Shown here piece after piece: positions 27,859 through 36,974 of a DNA stretch of 64,000 nt (its first letter is position 1; each line of letters starts with the position of its first letter). The position numbers and the translations under genes are program-made. Below the pieces are notes generated by a model. The model ran no database searches. It was not told where the DNA came from and worked only from the letters and a program-made list of their open reading frames with translations. Origin of the DNA: Zunongwangia profunda SM-A87 (GTDB lineage: Bacteria > Bacteroidota > Bacteroidia > Flavobacteriales > Flavobacteriaceae); contig NC_014041.1 in assembly GCF_000023465.1 (NCBI RefSeq), positions 1,447,001-1,511,000 of the forward strand. Direction: 5' to 3'.

Positions 27859-28797
27859 ATGAGATCTTTACCGTTACTTCCTTTTATACTTCTAGCGCTT
27901 ATTATCCTTACGAATTCTTGCGAACCGTCTCCATCAGAAAAATTAGAAGAAATTATAGAGATTATGGATCCTAATTTTAGATATGCTCTACTCCAAACTA
28001 ATTGCGTAGATACCAATAACGATAAGGTAGGAGATAAGAACATCGATCTCAATAAGGATGGCAATATCGATCTTGAAGAAATCGAAGCAGTGGAAAGCCT
28101 AATTCTTGCTTTTAATCATGAAATCATCTTAGGTCCTGTAAATCTGGAAGAAATTAAATATTTTTCCAATTTAAAATATCTGGATATTACGCGTAATGAT
28201 GATAACGTTTATATCGAAAATACTGGTACAACCAAAATGACTTCTAATTTTACCGCTCTTCACAATTTAAAAACATTGAAATTGAATTATCTAGGATCTG
28301 ATTTTTATAGTGATCTGGATCTATCTAATCTGGAAAACTTAACCAAACTGGAACTCATCAATAATAGACCAAGCTATTTAACGGAACCAGCGGACTGGGA
28401 ATATCCAACTCATTTTATAAAAATTCACATGAATGGCTGTATAAATTTAGCAGAAATAAATATGGAAAATAGTTTTCTTATAGTTGATTTTTGCGAGGCA
28501 CCTTCAATCAAAAAATTAAATATGCGCTACCTGGAAGGCGGGGAACCGGATGTATTCGATTTTCATTGTCTGGAAAAACTAGAAGAACTTGATATTTCAG
28601 AAAATAGAATCACAAAATTAATTCTGAAAAACCGTTACGTGTTAAATACATTTTCGGCTTATGATATTGGAAATTCCGGAATGTCTAACTATCCCTTTGT
28701 CAAGGAAGTTTGTATCGATGACCTTCCTGAAGAGCTGGAGCAAATTTCGGAAATCATAAATGAGCATACGGTGATCAACACAGATTGTACATTTTAA
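27859..28797 (+). CDS. Leucine-rich-repeat lipoprotein with an EF-hand-like loop
   Basis: The 312-residue protein has a lipobox (LTNSC, Cys21). After a short helical segment, residues 51-74 hold a calcium-loop pattern, with a canonical EF-hand loop DLNKDGNIDLEE at 63-74. Irregular leucine-rich repeats follow from about 85 to 290: LKYLDITRND, LHNLKTLKLNYLG, LENLTKLELINN and LEELDISENRITKLIL. It probably sits on the outer membrane and binds another protein. Such LRR lipoproteins are frequent in flavobacteria and their partners are mostly unknown. The thioredoxin-like lipoprotein gene follows 91 bp later. Confidence 0.8.
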   Translation: MRSLPLLPFILLALIILTNSCEPSPSEKLEEIIEIMDPNFRYALLQTNCVDTNNDKVGDKNIDLNKDGNIDLEEIEAVESLILAFNHEIILGPVNLEEIKYFSNLKYLDITRNDDNVYIENTGTTKMTSNFTALHNLKTLKLNYLGSDFYSDLDLSNLENLTKLELINNRPSYLTEPADWEYPTHFIKIHMNGCINLAEINMENSFLIVDFCEAPSIKKLNMRYLEGGEPDVFDFHCLEKLEELDISENRITKLILKNRYVLNTFSAYDIGNSGMSNYPFVKEVCIDDLPEELEQISEIINEHTVINTDCTF

Positions 28798-28888
28798 TGA
28801 GGTATTTTTATTTTGCAAATCCTGAAAAGATCAAACCATAAATTTATAAAATAAGGCTTATATTAAAGCACAACCATAAATCATCATC

Positions 28889-29689
28889 ATGTTTATCATC
28901 AAAAAAATTAAATTACCAGCATTTCTTCTATTTTCAATAGTATTATTTGTAAGCAGTTGTAATCAAAAACCGCAATTATATGGGACACCAAATGTGGATA
29001 TTGCAACCATTCAAAGTCAGTTTTTAAACTGGTACAGATATGATAAGATTTATATCGACCTCAGTAAAGATTACCACGCCTTAAATTCTAATTCTGAAGA
29101 AATAAGTAAAGAAGAATTTTTAGAAGAACTGAGTATGGCTAAATATTTGGTGGTACGAATGAATTCTGCCGAAAACACTACTTTTTACAAACTCATAGAA
29201 ATACCGGAAGATGGTAATAAAGAGATTGGTAACCAACTTGCTAAGAAAGCCGACCGTGAATTACGCAATCTTAAATTATTAAATAAACCTTTTCCAGATT
29301 TTAATCTTAAAAGTTTAAAAGGAAATTCTTATCAATTAAGTCAGTTTAAAGATCAATATCTGGTGCTTAATTTTTGGTATACCACCTGTGGAAAATGTAA
29401 AAAAGAACTTCCGGATATTGAAGCCCTCGCTCAAAAATATAAATACCGCGATATCGCTTTTCTAAATATATCCCTAAACGAAGTACATACATTAAACAAC
29501 TATTTAGACGGCAAAAATTATCAGGTTGAAACCTTACCAATGAACAAAAAGTATGTTTTAGACAGTTTAAGTATTCGCCTGTTCCCTACTTATCTCATTA
29601 TCGATCCCAATAAAAAAGTTATCAATGTATCTAACAATTCCAGACAATTGGAAAAAAGAGTGAAAGAGATTATAGATGAATTAAATTGA
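28889..29689 (+). CDS. TlpA-like thioredoxin-fold lipoprotein
   Basis: The 266-residue lipoprotein (lipobox VSSC, Cys24) has an N-terminal region of about 110 residues unlike known families. A thioredoxin/AhpC-TSA-type domain follows at about 134-266. The active-site pair is Cys167-Gly-Lys-Cys170 in LNFWYTTCGKCKKELPDIE, and the cis-proline region reads IRLFPTYLIID. It should act in the periplasm as a thiol oxidoreductase, most likely a reductant of the TlpA/ResA type common in Bacteroidota. It lies in a plus-strand cluster after the LRR lipoprotein and before a small membrane protein. Confidence 0.88.
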   Translation: MFIIKKIKLPAFLLFSIVLFVSSCNQKPQLYGTPNVDIATIQSQFLNWYRYDKIYIDLSKDYHALNSNSEEISKEEFLEELSMAKYLVVRMNSAENTTFYKLIEIPEDGNKEIGNQLAKKADRELRNLKLLNKPFPDFNLKSLKGNSYQLSQFKDQYLVLNFWYTTCGKCKKELPDIEALAQKYKYRDIAFLNISLNEVHTLNNYLDGKNYQVETLPMNKKYVLDSLSIRLFPTYLIIDPNKKVINVSNNSRQLEKRVKEIIDELN

Positions 29690-29760
29690 TGGGTTTAATT
29701 TTTAAAATTTACAGGGTAAAAAATTAAGTTAACTTCCTCATAGAAATATTTGTAGGTATA

Positions 29761-30021
29761 ATGAAATTATTTTTGAGATCTCTTATCGGATTTGTACTCG
29801 CTTTATTAGCAATTTTACCCTTTATTTTTTTAGGTCTTTCTTTATATGATGCTTTTCCGAATATTTATGGTATTCTGGCTTTAGGAATCATTTCAGTACT
29901 AAGTTTATGGATGGCTTATGGAATATTTAATTTGATAAGAAAAAAAGGCCTTTTAAAGATTTTAAGTTATCCTTTCTCCTCTCCAGATCTGGATAATTTA
30001 AAGAAAAATAAGGATGAGTAA
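29761..30021 (+). CDS. Small membrane protein, unknown
   Basis: The 86-residue protein has two hydrophobic helices (about 5-28 and 36-60) and a charged tail ending KKNKDE. No family was recognised. It starts 71 bp after the thioredoxin-like gene on the same strand and may share its transcript. The clear two-helix pattern and uniform coding character support a real gene. Confidence 0.65.
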   Translation: MKLFLRSLIGFVLALLAILPFIFLGLSLYDAFPNIYGILALGIISVLSLWMAYGIFNLIRKKGLLKILSYPFSSPDLDNLKKNKDE

Positions 30022-30045
30022 GGAACAATTCTTATGCAAAAAAAG

Positions 30046-30064
30046 AGAGGCCTTTTCGGCCTCT
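30046..30064 (-). terminator. Terminator of the glycan-utilisation operon (and of the plus-strand cluster)
   Basis: A perfect 7-bp stem, AGAGGCC (30046-30052) with GGCCTCT (30058-30064), has a 5-base loop. On the minus strand it runs into a T tract (30044-30038). It lies 49 bp after the DUF5695-like gene stop, between convergent transcripts. Confidence 0.85.
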
Positions 30065-30112
30065 ACTTAATTAAAATTAACACTCAAAAACTATTACTAC
30101 ATAACTATAGAA

Positions 30113-32809
30113 CTATTGTAAAAGGATAGTTTTTGGCTTCTTAGACAACGGAATTATATAAGCCCCGTTCATGTTATCATATTTTAAATTTATTTCTTTA
30201 TTTACTCTTAAATAAGCTTGTGGGCTATCGCTGGTTTTTTTATTTAAAACCAATTCAATTTCTTCGGAAGATTTATCGTAAATCAATTCTTTAAAAGTAC
30301 CCGCGTCCAGTGTTAACCATAATTCTTTTGGCTCAAAATAGATCTTGCTTTTAGCCGCCGTTGTTAGTGTCACTTTTATTTCATCATCGTTTTCCTCGAT
30401 ATTTCCGCCAAAAGAAAGCCATCCAAGATCTTCGTTATTGGTAACATAAGTAGCCGAATTTACCGCATAGCCAAAGAAATTCGAACCATAATCCCCCGAT
30501 AAATAATCGATTCTCATGGTCGAAGGATAGGAATGGAAAGCTGCAGATCCAAAACCATCCTGAGTGATATTCGAAATCGCTCCTAAAGTTCCGCCATAGC
30601 CAACTTTCAATAAATAAAAATCTGGATGATCGCGATACGCTTTTAAAACAGGAATCGCATTTAAACCCGATCCATAATGATGAATTTGGCGCTCTACTCT
30701 GGATAGTTTTCCTCCATAAAGAAAATCCCAGTATCTACGTGCATTTCCATTATAAGCCCAGTGTGGCATGACGGGCATATACGCCAAGATAGCGTTTAAA
30801 GTAACATTGGCTTTTTGCTGATATCCAAAATAATCACTCCACATAAAAACTTCTTCCTGCCCGGTAGAATCCCACGGCATTTCACTACCAAACGGATAGT
30901 TTAAAGATTTCCAGTGATCGGCTCTTTTCTTCATCGAAGATTCTAGTTTAGTCGCCATATCGGTTAAACCTTCAGCTTTCAGGTCTTTTAAAATGTTTAA
31001 GAAAACAGTTCCTTCCATTTGTCCAAATTCAGCATACCAGGGTGCTAACTCAGACATGGCAATAGAAGTGTGATAAGCCTGCCGCAAATACCATTTCCAG
31101 TCGTGATTATCAACTAAACCTTCATGATATCTGGCTAAACGATACATTACCCAGTAGGCCGCTGCAACATGAGGATAATTATACGATCTTCCAGGATCGT
31201 CTGCTCCTTTTTTATTCCACGCAGCCCAGGTATTATAGTTTATCGAGTCGCTATAGGTGCCTTTTGGTAAAGAATCAGGTTCATAAAAGAAAACACTTTT
31301 TTTAACACCGTATTTTCGATCTCCTTCATCATACTGAATCCCACCCCAAAGTGTTTCATCGATAAATAACTGAAGCTTTTCAATCTCTTCCTTTTCTGGC
31401 TGAATAAGCTGTTTCATCATTGCTCCTAACCAGCTTCCTGCACCGCCTTCATCACTTAATCCAGCTACCCAGGCGCGACTGTCCTGTGTGATCTGCTTTT
31501 TGTCTTCATAATCATAAGAGATCACCGATTTTGTTCTTCCAAAGAATTCATCGGGTTGATCAAACCACTGTTCCGTCATTAAAAAATGTCCAAAATCATC
31601 TACAACTTCGGTTTCAGGCTTAATCACCTTATAATTAATAGTTTGTTCTATACCATCTTTATAAGTCACAGTTACACGGCTTCTGCCCCAAATTTTCCCT
31701 TCTACCTGATATTCGGTAAAACCGGCACCTTTTTTATCGATTTCAGTAATTTTAAGAGCACCTTGGGGTTCTACTAAAATATTGTCAACGTCTTCTGGAT
31801 AATTCAGGAATAACTTTCCGTTTACGTCCATTGGCAATACATAACCCGGTACGCCAACTGCCACCGGTCGTTTTTCTTCGATTAATTTATCCTGAATTTC
31901 TTTAATACCAGGTGCCAGGACAAATTTCAATGCGAAATTTTTGGTTTCCCCACCTCTAAGAATCAAAGATGTGGGTTTGTTCCACTGTTCTTTACCTTTC
32001 CACTCCTTTTCAGCATATGCTTTACTTAAAGCCATCCATTCATGTACTCCTTCAAAAACAATGCTTCTTGTCGTAGGATCATCATTTAAGGGACGGTAAG
32101 CCTCGAAAGGCATATTTTGCTCTGGTAACACCAGTAAAACCTGTCCTTCTCCGGTAAGGTGCTTTACTTCTACATAACCGGCATCTTTACCAATGTATGG
32201 GTCAAAAAATACATTATCAGCATGAGTTTCATCAAGATGTTTTCCTTCTAAAATATTATTGAAAGCCATTGGTGTTCCTAAGGCCCCAATCTCTACAGAT
32301 TTTTTTGTAGGATTTGTAATTTCAAATCTCAACACTAAAGCCCCGTCTTTTTTCTCATAATATCTTTTAATGCTAAGCGGATTGTTTTTACCTAAAGTAT
32401 TACTCAAATCTGCTGCAGCTAATACATCGCCGGAAACCGTCAAAGCTTCTACCTTTTTTCGGTTTTTAGCTGTTGAAAATGATTCCCATTGGCCATCTTC
32501 CCCTTTTATCCTGAAATTCAAATCACCTATGTAATAAATGCCATCTTTATCACGAATTTCGATACGCTCACCCGGAGTAAAATCAAAATCAGGATCTGAA
32601 TTTGGATATAATCCGGCTACGGTTTGTGAAGCATTTACCAGTTTTAAAGTAAACTCATCGGTTTTTACTTCAGTAAAACCATCCTCTATCCCCAGAGTAG
32701 ATTCCCGATCTTTAAGGTTATCCCAATACGTTGATTTCTCTTGCGCATTCACCCTTACCGTTATTAAAAACAATAGTAGGAATGTTTGTAATTTCGTTCT
32801 CATGTTCAT
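30113..32809 (-). CDS. DUF5695-like secreted protein, probable glycoside hydrolase-type fold
   Basis: The 898-residue protein has a signal peptide ending near VNAQ (residue 23). The N-terminal part (about 30-330) is beta-rich and resembles a glycan-active sandwich domain, with EITNPTKKSVEIGALGTPMA. The part from about 410 to 780 is helical with repeats rich in W/Y/H, such as AWVAGLSDEGGAGSWLGAMM and SYNYPHVAAAYWVMYRLARY, and RQIHHYGSGLNAIPVLKAYR, as in (alpha/alpha)6 barrels. The closest family I recall is DUF5695, of unproven activity. As last gene of the susCD enzyme operon (80 bp after GH51) it probably acts on the same arabinose-containing glycan. Catalytic residues cannot be named. Confidence 0.65.
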   Translation of the reverse strand: MNMRTKLQTFLLLFLITVRVNAQEKSTYWDNLKDRESTLGIEDGFTEVKTDEFTLKLVNASQTVAGLYPNSDPDFDFTPGERIEIRDKDGIYYIGDLNFRIKGEDGQWESFSTAKNRKKVEALTVSGDVLAAADLSNTLGKNNPLSIKRYYEKKDGALVLRFEITNPTKKSVEIGALGTPMAFNNILEGKHLDETHADNVFFDPYIGKDAGYVEVKHLTGEGQVLLVLPEQNMPFEAYRPLNDDPTTRSIVFEGVHEWMALSKAYAEKEWKGKEQWNKPTSLILRGGETKNFALKFVLAPGIKEIQDKLIEEKRPVAVGVPGYVLPMDVNGKLFLNYPEDVDNILVEPQGALKITEIDKKGAGFTEYQVEGKIWGRSRVTVTYKDGIEQTINYKVIKPETEVVDDFGHFLMTEQWFDQPDEFFGRTKSVISYDYEDKKQITQDSRAWVAGLSDEGGAGSWLGAMMKQLIQPEKEEIEKLQLFIDETLWGGIQYDEGDRKYGVKKSVFFYEPDSLPKGTYSDSINYNTWAAWNKKGADDPGRSYNYPHVAAAYWVMYRLARYHEGLVDNHDWKWYLRQAYHTSIAMSELAPWYAEFGQMEGTVFLNILKDLKAEGLTDMATKLESSMKKRADHWKSLNYPFGSEMPWDSTGQEEVFMWSDYFGYQQKANVTLNAILAYMPVMPHWAYNGNARRYWDFLYGGKLSRVERQIHHYGSGLNAIPVLKAYRDHPDFYLLKVGYGGTLGAISNITQDGFGSAAFHSYPSTMRIDYLSGDYGSNFFGYAVNSATYVTNNEDLGWLSFGGNIEENDDEIKVTLTTAAKSKIYFEPKELWLTLDAGTFKELIYDKSSEEIELVLNKKTSDSPQAYLRVNKEINLKYDNMNGAYIIPLSKKPKTILLQ

Positions 32810-32889
32810 TGTTTGCTCAATTATCAGGAATTGCGACGAAAATGTCCAATCCCAAACTATAGTTGTTTATGCTTATTTAAATTGCCGAA

Positions 32890-35208
32890 TTATTTATTCA
32901 TTTTAAAATTATAGATCCCGGCACTTTCCTTAGGAACGGCAATACTATTTTCTGAAATTTCTATGCCCGCTTCAGTAATGCTGATGCGCTCCTTATTGTC
33001 TTCATCATTAAAAACCATATCATGTTCCCCTGAAATGATAAATGCTTTTCCAGAAGTTGCTATACTTCCTGAAAGACCATCTAATTTTAAAACCTGTTGT
33101 TCATGCGTCGCATTGACTACTGAAATCGTCAGATATTCACCATCTTCAGTTAAAGTAACCGAAACATCTAATGGTTGTGGCGATCCGTTAAATTCAACCG
33201 GCTGCGTACCAAACTCTTTACGGTATAATTTTAAAACTAGTCCTGTTCCCTCTAACCATGCATCGGTTTTAGTCGTTTTTATCGCTCCGATTACATTAAC
33301 GGTTTGGGCATAATTGGCCATATAATAAATATCCGACTGACGAGAGAATTCATTCAATCCGGCAGCGATACCCAATGCGTCCCTTAAAAAATAACGCGTA
33401 CCCAATAAACCATACACATGTGGTCCGTACCAGTAATTCCACTCATCCATAGCGATTTTTATATTCTTATCTGCTATCCCGGGAATTTCCTTGCGTGCTC
33501 TGCGATGCTCTTCAGCCACAGCCGAGATCACTTCTGGCATCTGGTTGACATGGGTTAGTAAACCACCGGCATGCCAGTTTTGCTTATAAAAATGCTCACT
33601 TATATAAGTCATATACGCTCCACTGTTCTCATACATCATATCATTCCATTTCCCGGGATAACCCACGGCGATCAGATCGATATCGGGATCTACTTGCCAC
33701 ATGGCTTGAGCCACTTTATTATGCTTTTTTACGTAATCTTCGATAGGCATGTGCCCTAATTGCCAATCGCCAAACATCTCATTTCCTACGGCCCAAAGTT
33801 TTACTTGGTAAGGTTCTGGATGGCCATTCTTAGCTCTCCATTGGCCCATTTTTGTAGAAACAGCTCCGTTAAAATATTCAACTTCATTCGCAGCAAGTTC
33901 AGCAGTACCAAGACCGGTGTTAACCGCAATATTGGCTTTGGTGTCTAAAATCTCACAAAGCGCCATAAATTCGTGTACCCCAACATCATTGTATTCTAAA
34001 CCATTCCAGGCTCTTTCAAATTTAGTTGGGCGCTTATCGGGATCGCCAATCCCATCTTTCCAGTCGTAACCCGAAACAAAATTTCCACCTGGCCATCTGT
34101 AAATTGGCGCGTCTAATTGCTTCATTAATTCGATCACTTCAGGGCGAAAGCCTTTAATATTATCTGAGGGCATTAAAGAAACCGCTGCTAATGTTAGCCT
34201 TCCTTTCCCTTTAAAAGTAATTTCTAAAACGGCATTATCGCTAGTTTCTTCCGAAGAAATCTCAAATGGTAGCTTCTGAAAATTATGGTCTGAAACCTCA
34301 AAATGCTCTTCTTTTCCGTTTAAAGAAATAGAAACTTCTTTAATATCACTTCCTTTAAAAACCAATCGGCCTTGATAGGTTTTACCAGAAACAATGGCTA
34401 ATTTTTGTTGTCTTAAGTTTAAACTATTTTTTACCTGATACACCGGTAATTTTCCCTGAGCATAAGAATAGGAACTATCAATTTTAACCAAGTTGGTATC
34501 AACAGCCGTTTCCCATGGTGATTTCGCCGTACCGGGAACATAATAAAATTTACGATCGTCCAGCATCTCTGCCCACATTCCACCATAAATAGATTTTCCC
34601 ATGTGTTCGATAAACTGACCATAGATATAAGGCGATATGGGTTCTAATTTTTTGTCGAGATTTACCGTAATTTCAGGTTTTAACTCTTTAACCGAGATTT
34701 CTTCTAACTGAAAATGATCAAAATAAACTTTTCCTTTTGCCTGTCCTCTCTTTCCCAGTAAAAGCTCCAGCATAAAACTATCGTCCATAGCTGTAGAGAA
34801 TTGCATTTCAACCTTTGTCCAATCGGTATCCCCCTTAAAAATGGTATCTCCGATAAATTCGAATTTCCCTAAACCTAATCCAGCACCACTTTGCTCGCTG
34901 CCACCTACTACTCCTTCGGTTTTTATATAACCGGTTACTTTATAAGTTGCAAAAGGTTTTACATCAATCTTTTTAAACCAGCGTTCCGCAGTCAAGGTAT
35001 CTGAAGAAAGCATAAGTACTTGAGAGTTGAATTGCTCTGAAGGTGCATCAGTATAATGTATCGGAGCACTCCATGGCTCGTATTGCCAATCGCTTTCTTT
35101 TATAGCTGTTTCCTTTTCCGAAGATAATAAGACTTTATTATCTTCTTTGCCGCACGACCAAATTATACCGGTAAGGAGCAAAAAGCGTAATACGTTTAAT
35201 ATTCTCAT
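32890..35208 (-). CDS. GH51 alpha-L-arabinofuranosidase (lipoprotein)
   Basis: The 772-residue enzyme starts with a lipobox (IIWSC, Cys19). A carbohydrate-binding-like sandwich (about 35-180) precedes the GH51 part, which opens with SPYIYGQFIEHMGKSIYGGM. Catalytic residues are readable: acid/base Glu477 in WAVGNEMFGDW and nucleophile Glu589 in IAMDEWNYWYG. The substrate-binding YRWPGGNFVSGYDW is also present. It releases alpha-linked L-arabinofuranose from arabinoxylan, arabinan or arabinosylated glycoproteins; within this locus the terminal alpha-1,3-arabinose of extensin side chains is a plausible target (inference). The gene is 19 bp after the DUF885 gene in the susCD operon. Confidence 0.93.
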   Translation of the reverse strand: MRILNVLRFLLLTGIIWSCGKEDNKVLLSSEKETAIKESDWQYEPWSAPIHYTDAPSEQFNSQVLMLSSDTLTAERWFKKIDVKPFATYKVTGYIKTEGVVGGSEQSGAGLGLGKFEFIGDTIFKGDTDWTKVEMQFSTAMDDSFMLELLLGKRGQAKGKVYFDHFQLEEISVKELKPEITVNLDKKLEPISPYIYGQFIEHMGKSIYGGMWAEMLDDRKFYYVPGTAKSPWETAVDTNLVKIDSSYSYAQGKLPVYQVKNSLNLRQQKLAIVSGKTYQGRLVFKGSDIKEVSISLNGKEEHFEVSDHNFQKLPFEISSEETSDNAVLEITFKGKGRLTLAAVSLMPSDNIKGFRPEVIELMKQLDAPIYRWPGGNFVSGYDWKDGIGDPDKRPTKFERAWNGLEYNDVGVHEFMALCEILDTKANIAVNTGLGTAELAANEVEYFNGAVSTKMGQWRAKNGHPEPYQVKLWAVGNEMFGDWQLGHMPIEDYVKKHNKVAQAMWQVDPDIDLIAVGYPGKWNDMMYENSGAYMTYISEHFYKQNWHAGGLLTHVNQMPEVISAVAEEHRRARKEIPGIADKNIKIAMDEWNYWYGPHVYGLLGTRYFLRDALGIAAGLNEFSRQSDIYYMANYAQTVNVIGAIKTTKTDAWLEGTGLVLKLYRKEFGTQPVEFNGSPQPLDVSVTLTEDGEYLTISVVNATHEQQVLKLDGLSGSIATSGKAFIISGEHDMVFNDEDNKERISITEAGIEISENSIAVPKESAGIYNFKMNK

Positions 35209-35227
35209 TTTTTAATTTTGAGGGGAA

Positions 35228-36922
35228 TTATTTAAAATCGGTTGAGAACTTCCAGTTCGCTTTATAATTTTTTGGAATGTCTTTATCTTCCAACAATAAT
35301 CGAAGTACGGCTACCGGCATTATGTTTTCTTTCATGACACGATCATGAAATTGCTTTTCTGTCCATCCTTGTTCTAAAAGTTCATTTCTAAGGGCATAAA
35401 ACTGCAGTCCACCTATCATATACGCTAATTGATATAATGGCGGGGTGTACGATGTTGCAAAAGATCGGCGAACTTCAGCTTCGGCATTGGCATACTCATG
35501 CCCTACTTCGTCTACTAACATATTGATACATTGTTGTGGTGTCCATTCTCCCAACTGATATTTTAATGAGAAAATGATTCGCGCGCAACGGTGAATTCTC
35601 CAAAAAAGCATTCCCATTTTTTCTTCAGGTGTTCTGGGAAAATCTTTGTTCCATAAATTTATTTCCCAGTACAATGCCCAACCTTCCATCCAAAAAGGAG
35701 TATCAAACGAACTACGATAAGGTTTGTTACGTTGATTCATATAAAACTGAAGATTGTGCCCCGGATGTAATTCGTGTTGCACCGTAGGAAAGGAAAAATT
35801 CGGATTATTACCACGCATACTCATTAATTTATCCTCATGCTCCATGCCTTCAGTGGGATACGAAATACTAATCTCCCAACCTCCGGTAAAAAACGGATTC
35901 ACTTTTTGGCGTTCCGGAGTCATCATGATCATTCCCCAGGTCTCTTTGGCTAGTTCCGGAATAGTGATAAGATCACGTTCTTCGATAAAATCTACCGAAT
36001 GATCATATAAATTATTGATCGCTTCTGGTTGTTTACCAGGAGCAACATAAGTATTCTTTACATGCTCTAAAGCCGCTTTCCAATCGTTCCCATAGCCCAT
36101 TTCGTTGGCAGCTTCAATCATTTCAGCTTTACACCAGTCAAATTGCTTTTCAGCCGTTTCTATCAGTTCTTCCGGCGTATAAGGAATAAACTCATATTCC
36201 AGATTTTTAATCAGGGTTTTTCTACCTACCGGTTGACCTATAATTCCACTACCATCGTCCTTTTGACTTGCTTCTGAATAGTTTTCCCTAAGAAATTCAG
36301 TATATTCCTTTAATTTTTGATCCAAAGAGGCATGCGGAGTTTTCATCCACCAGGTAAAATCTGGATCATAATCATAATAAAAACTATAAGCTTCGTTTAA
36401 ACCTCTTTGTAATGAAGAGATTATAGCTGCAGCCTTTTCAGCTTTAAGCCAATCCTCAAATTGATTACTTTTAAGCGCTTTTATTTTTTCTGAGATACTT
36501 TTTTCAGCATCATTAAAAGCCATTGCCAATGTTTTTGCATCGGGTTGCGTTCCTCTTCTTCGCTGCTGAATAAAAGCATATAGATCATCTGCAAAATCAA
36601 CAACGGAAGCTACTTCCTTAAAAGCATCGTAATCCTGATTTAAGAGATACTCCTCTTTTCCAATAAGATTTTTTAAAAGTATATAATCGGCTTTTCCATC
36701 TTTTGACAGTTCATTAAAATCTATATTGTTTAATTTGGTCTCCCAATTTGCATAAAACCGGTTGTAACGTTCGTAATATTCTTTGGATTCGCGCATAGTA
36801 TAAGTACGCCTTAACGCAAATTTATCGGCTCTAAATGTGTTAATCACATCAATCATTTCATTAGCATACATGCTGGCGGAAAGACTTACAAATACGAAAA
36901 GGCAACTTAATAATTTATTCAT
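35228..36922 (-). CDS. DUF885 family protein, putative zinc metallopeptidase
   Basis: The 564-residue secreted protein (signal peptide about 1-20, ending YANE) belongs to the DUF885 family. The zinc-type motif His383-Glu-Leu-His-Pro-Gly-His389 in PTVQHELHPGHNLQFY is the family hallmark, followed by the conserved SFDTPFWMEGWALYWE. Members are thought to be peptidases, but few have been tested. Its place between a beta-L-arabinofuranosidase and an alpha-L-arabinofuranosidase is unusual for a purely saccharolytic locus and suggests that the substrate has a protein part. Confidence 0.85.
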   Translation of the reverse strand: MNKLLSCLFVFVSLSASMYANEMIDVINTFRADKFALRRTYTMRESKEYYERYNRFYANWETKLNNIDFNELSKDGKADYILLKNLIGKEEYLLNQDYDAFKEVASVVDFADDLYAFIQQRRRGTQPDAKTLAMAFNDAEKSISEKIKALKSNQFEDWLKAEKAAAIISSLQRGLNEAYSFYYDYDPDFTWWMKTPHASLDQKLKEYTEFLRENYSEASQKDDGSGIIGQPVGRKTLIKNLEYEFIPYTPEELIETAEKQFDWCKAEMIEAANEMGYGNDWKAALEHVKNTYVAPGKQPEAINNLYDHSVDFIEERDLITIPELAKETWGMIMMTPERQKVNPFFTGGWEISISYPTEGMEHEDKLMSMRGNNPNFSFPTVQHELHPGHNLQFYMNQRNKPYRSSFDTPFWMEGWALYWEINLWNKDFPRTPEEKMGMLFWRIHRCARIIFSLKYQLGEWTPQQCINMLVDEVGHEYANAEAEVRRSFATSYTPPLYQLAYMIGGLQFYALRNELLEQGWTEKQFHDRVMKENIMPVAVLRLLLEDKDIPKNYKANWKFSTDFK

Positions 36923-36974
36923 GCGATGATTTAGGTTATATGATTTAAAAAGTTTTTTTTAAATATTTAGATGT

